NCBI GenBank assembly: GCA_963752345.1 | Contig: CAVVYA010000015.1 | Location: forward strand, 124,001-188,000 | DNA length: 64,000 nt | Direction of reading: 5' to 3' | Origin: CAVVYA01 sp963752345 | GTDB lineage: Bacteria > Pseudomonadota > Alphaproteobacteria > SMXQ01 | Shown here: in pieces, positions 20,984 through 31,140 of the stretch | How the letters are laid out: every line of letters starts with the position of its first letter | How positions within the stretch are numbered: the first letter of the stretch is position 1 | Notes under the pieces: model-generated | What the model saw: only the letters and a program-made list of their open reading frames with translations | The model's database searches: none | Told to the model about the DNA's origin: nothing | Program-made: the position numbers and the translations under genes

Positions 20984-21847
20984 ATGAAGAGTTTCTGTTG
21001 GCGCGCTCGGGCTATGCTGCGATCGTCGTGCTCGGTTCCTGGGCAGCGCCGACCGTCGGCGCAACAGCAGTCGCCGACCCGTCAGATCACCCAGATCGCG
21101 GGCGACGTCTATCGTTTCCAGAATGGCGGGCATTTTTCGGTGTTCATGGTGACCCCGGCCGGCGTCATCGTCACGGACCCGATCAACGCCGATGCCGCAC
21201 GCTGGCTCAAGGCGGAGATCGCCAAGCGCTTCAACCAGCCGATCAAATATCTGATCTACAGCCACGACCACGCCGACCATATCGACGGCGGCGAGGTGTT
21301 CGCCGATACCGCCATCGTGGTCGCCCATGAAAAGGCCAAGACCCATATCGTCGGCGAGAAGCGCGCGACCGCGGTTCCCCATGTCACATTCTCGGACCGC
21401 ATGGAGATCGAACTCGGCGGCAAAATCGTCGAGCTCAGCTATGTCGGGCGCAACCATGGCGACAATTCCGTCGTCATGCGCTTCCCGGCCGAGCGGGTGC
21501 TGTTCGCGGTCGATTTCGTCGAGCCCGGCCGCTTGCCGTTCCGCGATTTCCCCAACGCCTATGTCGAGGATTGGATCGAGAGCCTCAAGGCGGTCGAGGC
21601 CATGGATTTCGACATCTTCGCCTCCGGCCATACGGCGCTCGCCAAGAAAGCCGACCTGCCCGCCGTCCGCGCCTATATCGAGGATCTGCGCGCCCAGGTG
21701 CTCGCGCTGATGCGTCAGGGCAAGTCGCTGGAAGAGATCAAGGCCGCCGTGACGATGGATAAATACAAGTCATGGGTCCAATACGAGGCCTATTTGCCGC
21801 TCAATATCGAGGGGATGGCGCGGCATCTGAGGCTCTACCGGCGCTGA
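20984..21847 (+). CDS. MBL-fold metallohydrolase, probably exported (signal region double-shifted)
   Basis: Metallo-beta-lactamase-fold hydrolase, 287 residues. Metal-binding motif HDHADHIDGG is near residue 94, a further ligand in VGRNHGDNS near 159 and the last in ASGHTA near 213. Substrate is not evident; the group includes quinoprotein-relay and other periplasmic hydrolases. ATG has a good GGGAGG site. The first 25 residues as read (CWRARAMLRSSCSV) do not resemble a signal peptide. However, another frame over the same bases reads LLARSGYAAIVVLGSWAAP, an ideal export signal that would lead into AQQQSPTRQ. Two compensating indels, near 20997 and 21060, would explain this. Confidence 0.82.
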   Translation: MKSFCWRARAMLRSSCSVPGQRRPSAQQQSPTRQITQIAGDVYRFQNGGHFSVFMVTPAGVIVTDPINADAARWLKAEIAKRFNQPIKYLIYSHDHADHIDGGEVFADTAIVVAHEKAKTHIVGEKRATAVPHVTFSDRMEIELGGKIVELSYVGRNHGDNSVVMRFPAERVLFAVDFVEPGRLPFRDFPNAYVEDWIESLKAVEAMDFDIFASGHTALAKKADLPAVRAYIEDLRAQVLALMRQGKSLEEIKAAVTMDKYKSWVQYEAYLPLNIEGMARHLRLYRR

Positions 21848-21914
21848 ACGCGCGCCACGCCAGCCAGGGACAGACCGTTGGGGACTTGCGGCAGGCTTTT
21901 GCTATAGTCGCGCG

Positions 21915-22721
21915 ATGCCTGCCGCTTTCGACCACCCCTCCCCAGCACCGCTTTTGTCGTCCGGCGATCCCGAGCCCGTCACGGTGGTCAACGGCAACGG
22001 GCGCGCGCCAGCCGTGCTGATCTGCGATCATGCGTCCAATGCGGTGCCGGCGAGACTCGCCGATCTCGGTCTCGACGGTGCGGCGCGCGCGCGCCATATC
22101 GCGTGGGACATCGGCGTTGCCGAGGTCGGCCGCGCGCTGGCGGCGAAGCTCGATGCGCCGCTGGTCCTGCCGGGCTATTCGCGCCTGGTGATCGACCTCA
22201 ACCGCGAGCCGGACGATCCCACGGCGGTCTGTGTCATCAGCGACCGCACGATCGTGCCGGGCAACCGCGGCCTGACGGAGGCCGAGCGGGCGGCGCGCAT
22301 ATCGGCGCTGTTCCATCCCTATCACCGCGCCGTCGCGGAGCGCATCGATGCCCATCTGGCGCAGGGCCGCAAGCCGGCGCTCATCTCGCTGCACAGCTTC
22401 ACCCCGGTGATGGCCGGCTGGGGCCATGAGCGTCAGCAGCGGCCGTGGCACGTCGGCGTGCTGTTCGACCGCGACGAGCGGCTGGCGCAGCCGCTGCTCG
22501 CCGCCTTGCGCGCGCGCGGCGATCTGGTGGTGGGCGAGAACGAGCCCTATTCGGCGCGCAACAGCCATGGCTTCTCGCTGGACACATCACGGCGAGGCGC
22601 GCGGCCTGCCGCATGTGGAACTCGAAATGCGCCAGGATCTGATCGGCGACGCGGATCCGGCGCCCGGCGCATGGCCGGCATCCTCGCCGAAGCCCTTACG
22701 CCGCTGCTGGTCCAGCGCTAA
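21915..22721 (+). CDS. N-formylglutamate amidohydrolase family protein
   Basis: Zinc hydrolase of the FGase (HutG-like) family, 268 residues, releasing formate or an amine from N-formyl amino acids. Conserved elements are CDHASNAVP near residue 37, DIGVAEVGRALA near 65, DLNREPDDPT near 94 and SLHSFTPVM near 157. Between about 22580 and 22660 the frame reads as nonsense (SRRGARPAACGTR), while a neighbouring frame reads the expected HHGEARGLPHVELEMRQDLI; the original frame then returns (MAGILAEALTPLL). Two compensating indels are likely. No other histidine-degradation genes are adjacent, so a role in that pathway cannot be claimed. Confidence 0.82.
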   Translation: MPAAFDHPSPAPLLSSGDPEPVTVVNGNGRAPAVLICDHASNAVPARLADLGLDGAARARHIAWDIGVAEVGRALAAKLDAPLVLPGYSRLVIDLNREPDDPTAVCVISDRTIVPGNRGLTEAERAARISALFHPYHRAVAERIDAHLAQGRKPALISLHSFTPVMAGWGHERQQRPWHVGVLFDRDERLAQPLLAALRARGDLVVGENEPYSARNSHGFSLDTSRRGARPAACGTRNAPGSDRRRGSGARRMAGILAEALTPLLVQR

Positions 22722-22758
22722 GATCGGGCAGCACCCAACCCCTAACGGGGAGAGCATC

Positions 22759-23070
22759 ATGGACGACCGCACCAAGACCGAACTCGAAGCCGCGGCGTTC
22801 CGCCGCCTGCTGCAGCATCTCGACGAACGCAAGGATGTGCAGAATATCGATCTGATGAACCTCGCCGGCTTCTGCCGCAATTGCCTGTCGAAATGGTACA
22901 AGGCCGCCGCCGACGAGAAGGGCGTCGCGGTCAGCGACGATCAGGCGCGCGAGGCGGTCTACGGCATGCCCTATGGCGAATGGAAGAAAAAATATCAGAA
23001 GGAGGCGACCCCCGAGCAGATGGCCAAGATGGCGCAGTCGCCAAGCGCACCGTCAGGGCACAAACATTGA
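22759..23070 (+). CDS. DUF1244 domain-containing protein
   Basis: Small cytoplasmic protein of unknown function, 103 residues, containing the conserved DUF1244 core (LQHLDERKDVQNIDLMNLAG, then FCRNCLSKWYKAAADEKG and GMPYGEWKKKYQ). The pair of cysteines in FCRNC is invariant in the family as I know it. ATG with GGGGAG ribosome site, 37 bases after the previous gene, so co-transcription is possible. No function is known to me. Confidence 0.9.
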   Translation: MDDRTKTELEAAAFRRLLQHLDERKDVQNIDLMNLAGFCRNCLSKWYKAAADEKGVAVSDDQAREAVYGMPYGEWKKKYQKEATPEQMAKMAQSPSAPSGHKH

Positions 23071-23169
23071 TGGCTCGGCGTTTAGACACATAGCGTGAAC
23101 GCGCCGACCGTCAGTCGGCGCGCGCTCGAGCGACAATCAGACAAGACAATCCTTGTTGGAGGACCGCCC

Positions 23170-23580
23170 ATGCTGCGTAAGATTGCCACTGGCATAGCCA
23201 TGTCCCTGTTGTTTCTGAGCACCGCGGCCCTGGCGCAGGACGCCGGGCTCGCCAAGCCCGATCTGGTGCTGAAACAAACGGTCGAAGGATTTCCCGGGAC
23301 GGACAAGCCGGAGGTGAGCGTGCTGACCGCCACCCTCAAGCCGGGCGACAAGACGCCGTTCCATACCCACCGCTTTCCCGTGACGGTCTATGTTCTGGAA
23401 GGCGCGTTCACGCTCGAACTCGAGGGCCGTGCCCCGATCACCCTGAAAGCCGGTGAGTCGATGGTCGAGCCGCACAATGTCAAGATGACCGGCTACAACC
23501 GCCTCGCGACCGAGGCGACCAAGGTCGTCATCTTCTATGTGGCCGACCCGGGCACGCCGTTCCTCGACCTGGCACACTGA
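23170..23580 (+). CDS. Secreted cupin-domain protein
   Basis: 136-residue protein with a clear signal peptide (LRKIATGIAMSLLFLSTAAL, cleaved after LAQ). One small-barrel cupin domain follows, with metal-binding-type residues in PFHTHRFPVTVYVLEG and E/H in MVEPHNVKMTG. Periplasmic. ATG at 23170 preceded by GGAGGA. Enzymatic role unknown; single-cupin secreted proteins like this are common near transporters and detoxification genes. Confidence 0.87.
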   Translation: MLRKIATGIAMSLLFLSTAALAQDAGLAKPDLVLKQTVEGFPGTDKPEVSVLTATLKPGDKTPFHTHRFPVTVYVLEGAFTLELEGRAPITLKAGESMVEPHNVKMTGYNRLATEATKVVIFYVADPGTPFLDLAH

Positions 23581-23628
23581 GCGCCTGAGGCGCTCGCCAT
23601 GGCCCACTGAGCGCCCGAGCGCGCTCAG
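23579..23628. terminator. Two tandem hairpins between convergent genes
   Basis: Two adjacent perfect stems: 23579-23585 with 23589-23595, and 23607-23614 with 23621-23628. Both begin with the same CACTGAGCGCC sequence (near 23575 and 23605), so the unit looks duplicated. Position between a plus-strand and a minus-strand gene suggests a two-way terminator, although T tracts are missing. Confidence 0.5.
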
Positions 23629-23641
23629 CGGGACTCACTCT

Positions 23642-24577
23642 TCAGGCCGCGCGTCGCGCCATGTGCGTGGCGTGCGGCGCGAGCGGCCGTCGGCGCGCGG
23701 GCTGCTGCGGCTGGCGCAAGCGGCGCGACGCGACCAGCAGCACGGTGCCGAGCAGGAAACTACCGAGCAGAGTCGCGCCGCCGAACAGGACGAAGCGGCT
23801 CCACCAACTCGCAGCGCCGCGCTCGGGCCCGGCCGCAGCGGTGCGCTGAAACGGCTGCACGCCAGGCTCGTTGCGCGTGATGAAATCGCCGATCAGCGGC
23901 CGAAGTTCGGTGCGCAGGATCGGATAGGAGATGCCCGAGAACGGCCCGTGAAGGGTCAGGCTGATGGGCAGGTCCTTGACCAGGGTGATGGCGGTCACCC
24001 CCGCCGTGATGGAGCGCGAGCGGCCCCAGTTTTCCTCGACGACGAGACCAAGGTAGACGGCCGCCGCGTCGACCACCGCCAGTCCGGAGTGCAGCAGGTT
24101 GAAGCGCGGCGCATCCCGCGCGATGGGGCGGCGGCTCAATTCTCGCGCGACGCCCGCGGCGTCCATCGGCGGAATGGTGCGCGCCACCTTGCTCGCGAAT
24201 TCGAAGCGCGACACGCCGCGCATCGGCCGGAATACGCCGTTCGGCTGCACGGCGGCGACATAGCCGAATTGCTCCAGGCGGCCCTCTTTGCCGGCGCGCA
24301 ACGCCGCGATCTGCTCGCAGGGCACGAACATCCAGATCAGCTCGTTGTCCGGCTGTTGCAGCCGGCGCATGGCTTCGATCGCCTGCCGTTCGCCGTCGGT
24401 CAGCTCGTTGAGCAGGCAGTAGCCGTTGGGCGGTTCGAACTTGAGGGTGCGCCCATCGAGGGTCGCCTCGGCGCCGAGTGCCGGCGAGAGCAGGGCCAGG
24501 TAGACCCACGCCGCCGTGAGAACGAGGATTTTGCGGTTTCGTTCGGCCGATTGCCGAAACTTTCTGTGTCGCTGCAT
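23642..24577 (-). CDS. Uncharacterised membrane-anchored extracytoplasmic protein
   Basis: 311-residue protein that I do not recognise. It has a long basic n-region and signal segment (LVLTAAWVYLALLSPALG, to about residue 36), a soluble domain of some 220 residues, one C-terminal membrane helix (FVLFGGATLLGSFLLGTVLLV, near 263-283) and a short basic tail rich in Arg, Pro and His. This suggests a periplasmic domain held by a C-terminal anchor. The ribosome site GGAGG fits the ATG at 24577. No domain motif or catalytic residue could be identified. Confidence 0.75.
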   Translation of the reverse strand: MQRHRKFRQSAERNRKILVLTAAWVYLALLSPALGAEATLDGRTLKFEPPNGYCLLNELTDGERQAIEAMRRLQQPDNELIWMFVPCEQIAALRAGKEGRLEQFGYVAAVQPNGVFRPMRGVSRFEFASKVARTIPPMDAAGVARELSRRPIARDAPRFNLLHSGLAVVDAAAVYLGLVVEENWGRSRSITAGVTAITLVKDLPISLTLHGPFSGISYPILRTELRPLIGDFITRNEPGVQPFQRTAAAGPERGAASWWSRFVLFGGATLLGSFLLGTVLLVASRRLRQPQQPARRRPLAPHATHMARRAA

Positions 24578-24804
24578 CGCCCACCTCCCAACAAAACATC
24601 AGACGAAAATCTGCGGCGGGACACCGGTGTGCCGTGCGATCGATGATGCGCGATCAGGGTGAAGAACAGGTTTATCGCGGCGTGACAAAAAAGGGGCAGG
24701 TGCAGCAATGCCCGCTAATTTTTCGCTATTAACGATGGCGCGCCGCGAATGCGTGACGGTTCAAGGCAATCGCAAGAGCGTGGTCGTGTGAGCGCATGCG
24801 GCCG

Positions 24805-26085
24805 TCACTGCTTTGCCGCGTCGCCCTCGAGTCTGCTGCCGGGTTTCTCGAGCCACTTGGCCATCGCCGCGCGATGGCGGTAGGCCCACACGCAACCCGC
24901 GGCGCAGGTCACCGCGGCGGCGGCGACGGCCCATTGCAGGCCCAAATACTCCGCCGCAAGCCCGATAACGAGCGCACCGAGCGCCGGCATGCCACGGAAG
25001 ATCAGCATGAACATCGACATCACACGGCCGCGCATTGCAGGGTCGACGGACCATTGGAGCAGGGTCTGGGTGCCGACTCCGGCGGCGTTCAAGGAAAAGC
25101 CGACGATCCCGAGCACGAACAAGGCGATCCAGAAATTGTCGGCAATGGCGAATACGAACAGGGCGGCCGCCATGATGGAGGTGTGCAGGACCACGACGTT
25201 CGCAAGCCCCTCGATTGCGCCACGCCACGCGAGCCATACCGAGCTCAGAATGCCACCGATGCCGATGGCGGCGCCGAGCCATCCAAAGCCCTCCGGCCCG
25301 CGGCCGAACACCTGATCGGCGAAGCCGGGCAGCAATTCGAGCGATGGCCGCGTCGTCACTGCGCCGAACGCAAGCAGGAGCAGGACGGGACCTATGCCGG
25401 CATGGGCCAGCACGTAGCCGAGGCCGGCGCGCACGTCGCGCACCATGCCGACGAGACCACCGCCCTCGCGCATGCGTGGCTGCGCCTTGGTGCGCAGGAA
25501 AAATAGCGAAACCAGCAGGATGGCTTCCGCCACCGCGGCGAGCGCGAACACCGCGTCGACGCCCGCCAGCCAGGCGATCATGATGCCGGCCGTCGCGGGC
25601 CCGATGGTTCGCGCCGCATTGAAGCTGATGGCATTGAGGGCGATTGCGGGCGCGAGCGCGGCATGCGGCACCAGCAAGGGCACCAGATTGGCCCGCGATG
25701 CATTGCCGAATGGATTGTTGCAGCCGAGCAGCAGCGCCAGCAGGAAGAGCAACCAGATATCGATAATGCCGGTCACGGTGAGCAGCCAGAGCAAGACCGA
25801 GTGAGCCACGACCGCCGTCTCGCTATAGATGAACAGCTTGATGACATTGACGCGGTCGGCCAAGGCGCCGCCGATCGGGGCCAGGAACACGGCCGGCAGG
25901 AGATCCGCCATGGCGATCACACCGAGCCACACCGGTGAATGAGTCAGATCCCAGGCGAGCCAGCCGACACCGGCGCGCTGCGCCCACATGGCCACCAAGC
26001 CGGGCAAGTGGGCATAAGTGAAGATCGCGAAGTCGCGATGCTTGAGCGCCGCGATGACGTTGCCGAAGCCGGACCCGCTGCTCAC
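24805..26085 (-). CDS. MFS transporter (EntS-like MFS_3 family)
   Basis: Twelve-segment major facilitator exporter, 426 residues. N-terminal ALKHRDFAIFTYAHLPGLVA and the loop motif GGALADRVNVIKLF (after segment 2) match the MFS_3 group that includes enterobactin exporter EntS. GTG at 26085 begins one base after the stop of the preceding MFS gene, indicating a shared transcript. It is a diverged copy of that neighbour: both contain the same order of conserved segments (FNAARTIGPA / FNVARFIGPA; SVDPAMRGRVMSMF / SVDGALRGRVMAVF). Cargo unknown; no siderophore genes are nearby. Confidence 0.88.
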   Translation of the reverse strand: MSSGSGFGNVIAALKHRDFAIFTYAHLPGLVAMWAQRAGVGWLAWDLTHSPVWLGVIAMADLLPAVFLAPIGGALADRVNVIKLFIYSETAVVAHSVLLWLLTVTGIIDIWLLFLLALLLGCNNPFGNASRANLVPLLVPHAALAPAIALNAISFNAARTIGPATAGIMIAWLAGVDAVFALAAVAEAILLVSLFFLRTKAQPRMREGGGLVGMVRDVRAGLGYVLAHAGIGPVLLLLAFGAVTTRPSLELLPGFADQVFGRGPEGFGWLGAAIGIGGILSSVWLAWRGAIEGLANVVVLHTSIMAAALFVFAIADNFWIALFVLGIVGFSLNAAGVGTQTLLQWSVDPAMRGRVMSMFMLIFRGMPALGALVIGLAAEYLGLQWAVAAAAVTCAAGCVWAYRHRAAMAKWLEKPGSRLEGDAAKQ

Positions 26086-26086
26086 G

Positions 26087-27466
26087 TCAGGATTTCCCCA
26101 ATCCGGCCGAACCCTGTGGCGCCTGGTTCGGGACATGAGCGCGGGCGCCGGACGATGCGCCGCCTTCCAGCACAGCGGCGATCGCCCCGGCGCGCTGCAA
26201 GGTCCAGGCGAAAACCAGGAAACAGAGCAAGGCGCCGCCGAGAAACGGCGGCTGCATGCCGAAATGATCGGCAATGGCGCCCAGCGCCACCGCACCGATG
26301 GCCGGCGCGCCCTGGTAGAGCAGGGTAAACACCGCCATGACGCGGCCGCGCAGCGCGCCATCGACCGAGGATTGGATGAGCGTCTGGACGCCGGTGCCGT
26401 TCATCGTCAGGGCGAAGCCGCAGGCCGCCGCCGCGGCGACGCCGAGCCAGAAATTCTCCGTCGAGGCCAGCGCCGCGATCGCCACTGCCATGAAGGCCAC
26501 GTTCCAGATGACGTTGCGGGTCAGGCCGTGCAGCCCGCGCTGACGCGCGATCATGAGCCCGCCGATCATGGCGCCGAACCCCATCGCCGAGGTCAGCCAG
26601 GCGAGGCCGTCGACGCCGCGCTCGAACACCTTGCCGGCGAATGCCGGCAGCAGATCGGGCAGCGCGCGGATCGTGAAGGAGGTCACCAGGGTCAGGACCA
26701 ACATGGGGCCGATGCCCGGATGGCGCGTGGCATAACGGCAGCCCTCGACCATCTGGGAGAACATGCCGCCTTCGCCGGTCCGCGGCTTGTCGGGCACGGT
26801 GACGCGCACCCGCAACAGCAGCGCGGAGAACACCGCGAAGGTCGCCGCGTTGATCGCGAAGGCGGGCGTCAGCCCCCAGGTGGTGATCACCAGCCCGGCA
26901 AAGGCCGGCCCGATGAAGCGCGCCACGTTGAAGCTCACGGCATTCACCGCGATGGCCTGAGGCAATAGATCCTTCGGCACGAGATTGGGCAGCAGCGCGA
27001 GCCGCGCCGCGGTATGGACCGCATGGGCCGCGCCTTGGAAGATGGTCAGCGCGAGCAGCAGCTCGATGGTCATCATCCCGGCCGCGTAGAACAGGGTGAC
27101 GGCGACGGCCTGGCTGAAGAACATGGCCTGGGCGATATGCAGCAGCTTCAGCCGGTCGATACGGTCGGCGACGACGCCGGCCAGCGGCGACAGCAACATC
27201 ATGACGAACAGATCGGAGAACGCGATGATGCCGAGCCACGCCGGCGATTCGGTGAGTTGCCAGATCAGCCAGCCATTGGCCATGCGTTGCAGCCAGACGC
27301 CGATCACCGAAATGGTGCTGCCGATGGTGTAGTTGCGAAAGCCGGCGAACCGCATGACCGTGAGCACGCCGGCAAAGCCGCCACGGTTGGCGCCGCCCTT
27401 CGGCGCGGACGCATGAGGCGGCGCGGCCGCGTTCGACGGCGGCTCGGGAGGGATATTGTCGGCCAA
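26087..27466 (-). CDS. MFS transporter (EntS-like MFS_3 family)
   Basis: Second exporter of the same family, 459 residues, upstream copy of a tandem pair. The loop motif AGVVADRIDRLKLL, the segment FNVARFIGPAFAGLV and SVDGALRGRVMAVF are visible. The N-terminal 35 residues are Pro/Ala-rich and the C-terminus adds a polar tail. The TTG start at 27466 lies four bases after the stop of the iorAB gene. The close packing indicates one transcript iorAB-MFS-MFS. Export of a small organic metabolite is all that can be inferred. Confidence 0.87.
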   Translation of the reverse strand: MADNIPPEPPSNAAAPPHASAPKGGANRGGFAGVLTVMRFAGFRNYTIGSTISVIGVWLQRMANGWLIWQLTESPAWLGIIAFSDLFVMMLLSPLAGVVADRIDRLKLLHIAQAMFFSQAVAVTLFYAAGMMTIELLLALTIFQGAAHAVHTAARLALLPNLVPKDLLPQAIAVNAVSFNVARFIGPAFAGLVITTWGLTPAFAINAATFAVFSALLLRVRVTVPDKPRTGEGGMFSQMVEGCRYATRHPGIGPMLVLTLVTSFTIRALPDLLPAFAGKVFERGVDGLAWLTSAMGFGAMIGGLMIARQRGLHGLTRNVIWNVAFMAVAIAALASTENFWLGVAAAAACGFALTMNGTGVQTLIQSSVDGALRGRVMAVFTLLYQGAPAIGAVALGAIADHFGMQPPFLGGALLCFLVFAWTLQRAGAIAAVLEGGASSGARAHVPNQAPQGSAGLGKS

Positions 27467-27470
27467 TGCC

Positions 27471-30400
27471 TTACTCGGCTGCGACGGTCGCGGCGGGAGT
27501 CTGTCGAATGCTGTTCATCGTGGCGAGCAGTTCCTCCCGGCGACGGCGGGCCGCTTCCGCGGCCTCCTGTTTGATCATTCCGAAGCCGCGAATGGACTCC
27601 GGCAGGCGCGCGATCTCGACGGCCAGATCGTAAGTCTCGGCCTTCAGGCCGGCGAGGACGGATGCGATGGTCTGTTCATACTCCTTGAGCAACGCCCGCT
27701 CAAGCCTGCGTTCGGTGGAACCCGCGAAGGGATCGAGCCATGTGCCGCGCAAGCCACGCACGGCGGCGAGCAATCGCAAAACCGGCAGCAGCCACGGCCC
27801 GAAGCGCCGTTTGCGTGGCCGTCCGGTCGTCGTCCCATCTCCGCCCCTCGATGCGGCGAGGAACGACGGCGCGAGGTGAAAGTGCAGGCGATAGGGGCCT
27901 TCGAACTGGCGCGCGAGGGCGGCGCGGAACGCCGGCGTGGTGAACAGCCGCGCCACCTCATACTCGTCTTTGGCGGCGAGCAGCTTGAAATAGTTCACCG
28001 CCACTGCCTCGCTCAGACTCTGGCGCGACGGCGCCAGCGCCGAATTGACCGCGCGCACCTGGGCGACGAACGCGCGATAGCGTGCCGCCAGTGCCGCGTT
28101 CTGATAGTCGGTCAACACCGTCGCGCGACGGCTGACAAGCTCGTCGATGCGCGCCGCCGGCGGACTCTCCGAGCGAGCCGCCGTGTCCGATGACGCGATC
28201 GAACTCGACGCCGTCGGCCGCCAAGCGGCGGCCCCAGTCGAAGGCCGCGCGATTGTTCGTCACGGCGGCCTCGCCGCGCGCCTGGAAGACCGTTCCGATG
28301 GCGCCGTGAATGGCGTCGGCCGCGAGCGGGATCAGGCCCTTCTGCCAGGCATAGCCGAGCAGCAGAACGTTGGCCGTGGCGCTCTGGCCGGTCAGTCGCG
28401 CGGCCGCGCCCGCCGCATCGATGAATCCCGCGCCGGCGCCGAGACGGTGGCGGATCGCCTCCTGCAATCCCACGCTGGGAAACTGCGTGTCGGGCTGGCG
28501 CAGGAAGCTGCCGGTGATGGCTTCCGCGCTGTTGACGATCGCCTTGGCGGCGCCCGGCTTGACGCGCGCCAGGACGTCGCCGCCCGCCGCGACCACCAGG
28601 TCGCAGCCGAGGATGACGTCGGCGCCGTCGATGCCGTCGCGCGCCGGACCGATACGCGCGGCGCCGATCTGCGCGGGCGTGGCGGCGATCCGCAGATGAC
28701 ACAGCACCGCACCGCCTTTTTGCGCCAATCCCGTCTGATCGGTGACGGCGATGGCCTGGCCCGCGATCTCGGCGGCGCGCCCCAGGATGCGACCGAGCGT
28801 GACCACGCCGGTGCCGCCGATGCCGGCGATCAGGATGGCGAAGGGACGATCGAGCGGCGGCAGCTCCGGTGCGGCCGGCAGCGGGCCCGGACTCTCGGCC
28901 AGGGCCCTCGCGGGCTTCTTGCGCAGGCGCGCGTGTTCGACGGTGACGAAGCTCGGACAGAAGCCATCGACGCAGGACAGGTCGGCATTGCAGCTCGCCT
29001 GGTCGATGCGCCGCTTGCGGCCGAACTCGGTTTCCACCGGTACCACCGACAGGCAATTCGATGCGGTGACGCAATCGCCGCAATTCTCGCATACCGCCTC
29101 GTTGATGAAGGCGTAGCGCGCGGGCGGAGCCATGTCGCCGCGGCCGCGCCGGCGCCGTTTCTCGGCGGCGCAGGTCTGATCGAAAATCAGTACGGTCACG
29201 CCGGGCACCTCGCGCAGCTCGCGCTGGGCGCAGTCCAAGGCGTCGCGGCCGGTCACCGTCACACCGCGCGGAAACGCCTCGCTCGCGGGATAGCGTTCCG
29301 GCTCCTCGGCGGCGACGATGATGCGCGCGACACCTTCCGCCTCGAGAATGCGGGCGATGCGCGGCACCGTCAGCGCGCCCTCGACAGGTTGGCCGCCGGT
29401 CATCGCCACCGCGTCGTTGAACAGCAGGCGGTAGGTGATGTTGACGCCGGCCGCCACGGCGGCGCGGATGGCGAGCAGGCCGGAATGGGCGAAGGTGCCG
29501 TCGCCGATGTTCTGGAACACGTGCGGCGTGTCGGTGAACGGCGCCTGGCCGATCCAGGTCGCGCCTTCGCCGCCCATCTGGGTCAGGGTCTTGGTGGCGG
29601 GGTCGGTCCACAGCGCCATGGTGTGGCAGCCGATGCCGGCGAGCGCGCGGCTGCCCTCGGGCGTGCGCGTCGCGCGGCTGTGCGGGCAGCCCGAGCAGAA
29701 ATGCGGCTGGCGGCGCAGCAGCGGCTTTTCGCGCCGCTGCGCGGCTGGCGTCGTGGCGCGATCCGCGGGCGCACCGGCGCCGTCGGCCCAGTCCGGCAGA
29801 CCGAGCCAGCGCGCCACGACGCCGGCGATGCGATGGGGCGTCAGCTCGCCGGAGGCGGGCAGCAGCGGCTGGTTCTCACGACCGCGCTTGCCGAGCACGC
29901 GCGGCCTTTGGGCGTCGGGCAAATCATAGAGCAGGTCGCGCAGTTGACTTTCGATCAGCGGGCGCTTCTCTTCGACGACCAGCACCTCGTCGAGCCCGGC
30001 GGCGAAGCGGCGCGCGCCCTGCGGCTCGAGCGGCCAGACCAGGGCGACCTTGTAGAGCCGCAGGCCGAGCGCCTCGCAGCGCGCCGTGTCGAGGCCGAGA
30101 TCGGCCAGCGCCTGGACGAGGTCGCTCCAGGCCTTGCCGGCGGCGACAATGCCGCGTGTGGCGGCCGGCGTATCCACCACCAGGCGGTCGACTCCATTGG
30201 CGCGCGCGAAGGCCTGGGCCGCCTGCATCTTGGGGCCGATCAGGCGCGCTTCCTGGGCGTCGGCGCGGTCGGGCCAGCGGATATGCAGCCCGTCGGCGGG
30301 CGGCGTGAAATCCGCCGGCGCGCGCCATGCCACGGCGCGGTCGATCCGCACGGTGGCGGCACCCTCGGCGATATCGGCGGCGAGCTTCAGCGCCGTCCAG

Positions 30401-30993
30401 CAGCCGGCAAAGCGCGACAGGGCAATGCCAGCGAGGCCGAGGTCGAGGATCTCCTGCACCGTGGCGGGGACCAGCACGGGCATCATGGCATCGGCCAGGG
30501 CGAATTCGCTCTGGTGCGCGGTGGTGGACGAGGCCGCGGCGTGATCGTCGCCGGCAACCGCCAGCACGCCGCCCAACGGCGCGGTGCCCGCCAGGTTGGC
30601 ATGCTTGAACGCATCGCCGGCGCGGTCGACCCCGGGGCCCTTGCCGTACCACAGGCCGAACACGCCATCCTGCCTGGCGCCGTCGAACAGGCCGACCTGC
30701 TGGGTGCCCCACAGGGCGGTGGCGGCCAGCTCCTCGTTCAAGCCCGGCTGGAATTCGATGCGATGGGCGGCGAGCGCGCCGGCGGCGCGGGCGAACGCCT
30801 GGTCGAGGCCGCCGAGCGGCGAGCCGCGGTAGCCGGAGGCGTAGCCCGCCGTCCGCAGGCCAGCCGCCGCGTCGCGCTGGGCCTGCTCGAGCAGCACACG
30901 CACGAGGGCCTGGCTGCCGGTCAGGAAGACACGGGCGCTCGGAGGAGGCGTGGCTTCGGCGGCTTCGCGTTGCGCGGAATTGGGCACGGCCAT
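27471..30993 (-). pseudogene. Indolepyruvate ferredoxin oxidoreductase, fused IorAB type, frameshifted near the 3' end
   Basis: Thiamine-diphosphate enzyme that oxidatively decarboxylates aryl or branched 2-oxo acids to acyl-CoA, passing electrons to a ferredoxin. Fused architecture in order: pyruvate-binding domain (TAGYASGYRGSPLGGLD near residue 48), TPP domain with FCSGCPHS near 431, ferredoxin-like cysteines (CENCGDC near 634 and CNADLSCVDGFC), gamma domain (AGIGGTGVVTLGRILG near 720), and a C-terminal segment. The last 230 residues (RRATVLTDYQNAALAARYRA onward) lie in another frame. The join is near 28150-28180, so one base is missing or added there. Expected length after repair is about 1,170 residues. 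Start ATG at 30993 fits the conserved N-terminus. Aromatic 2-oxo acid substrate is by family. Confidence 0.88.
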
Positions 30994-31140
30994 GTCAATG
31001 TCCACGGAAATGTGCCTTAGAACTAACCCCGTCCGGTTCCCAGGGCAATCGTCCGCGAAAGGATTGTCCGCTGCCTCGTTTGAAGCCTGGATGAAATCGC
31101 CAGGTTTTGTAATATCGAAGGCGGAACTCGGGGGACGACA

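Noticed and set aside
28147..31020. Long antisense open frame (957 codons) opposite iorAB
   Set aside because: It is a mirror of the iorAB frame caused by GC-rich codon bias; the product is Arg/Gly/His-rich with no family pattern, while the other strand has clear domains.
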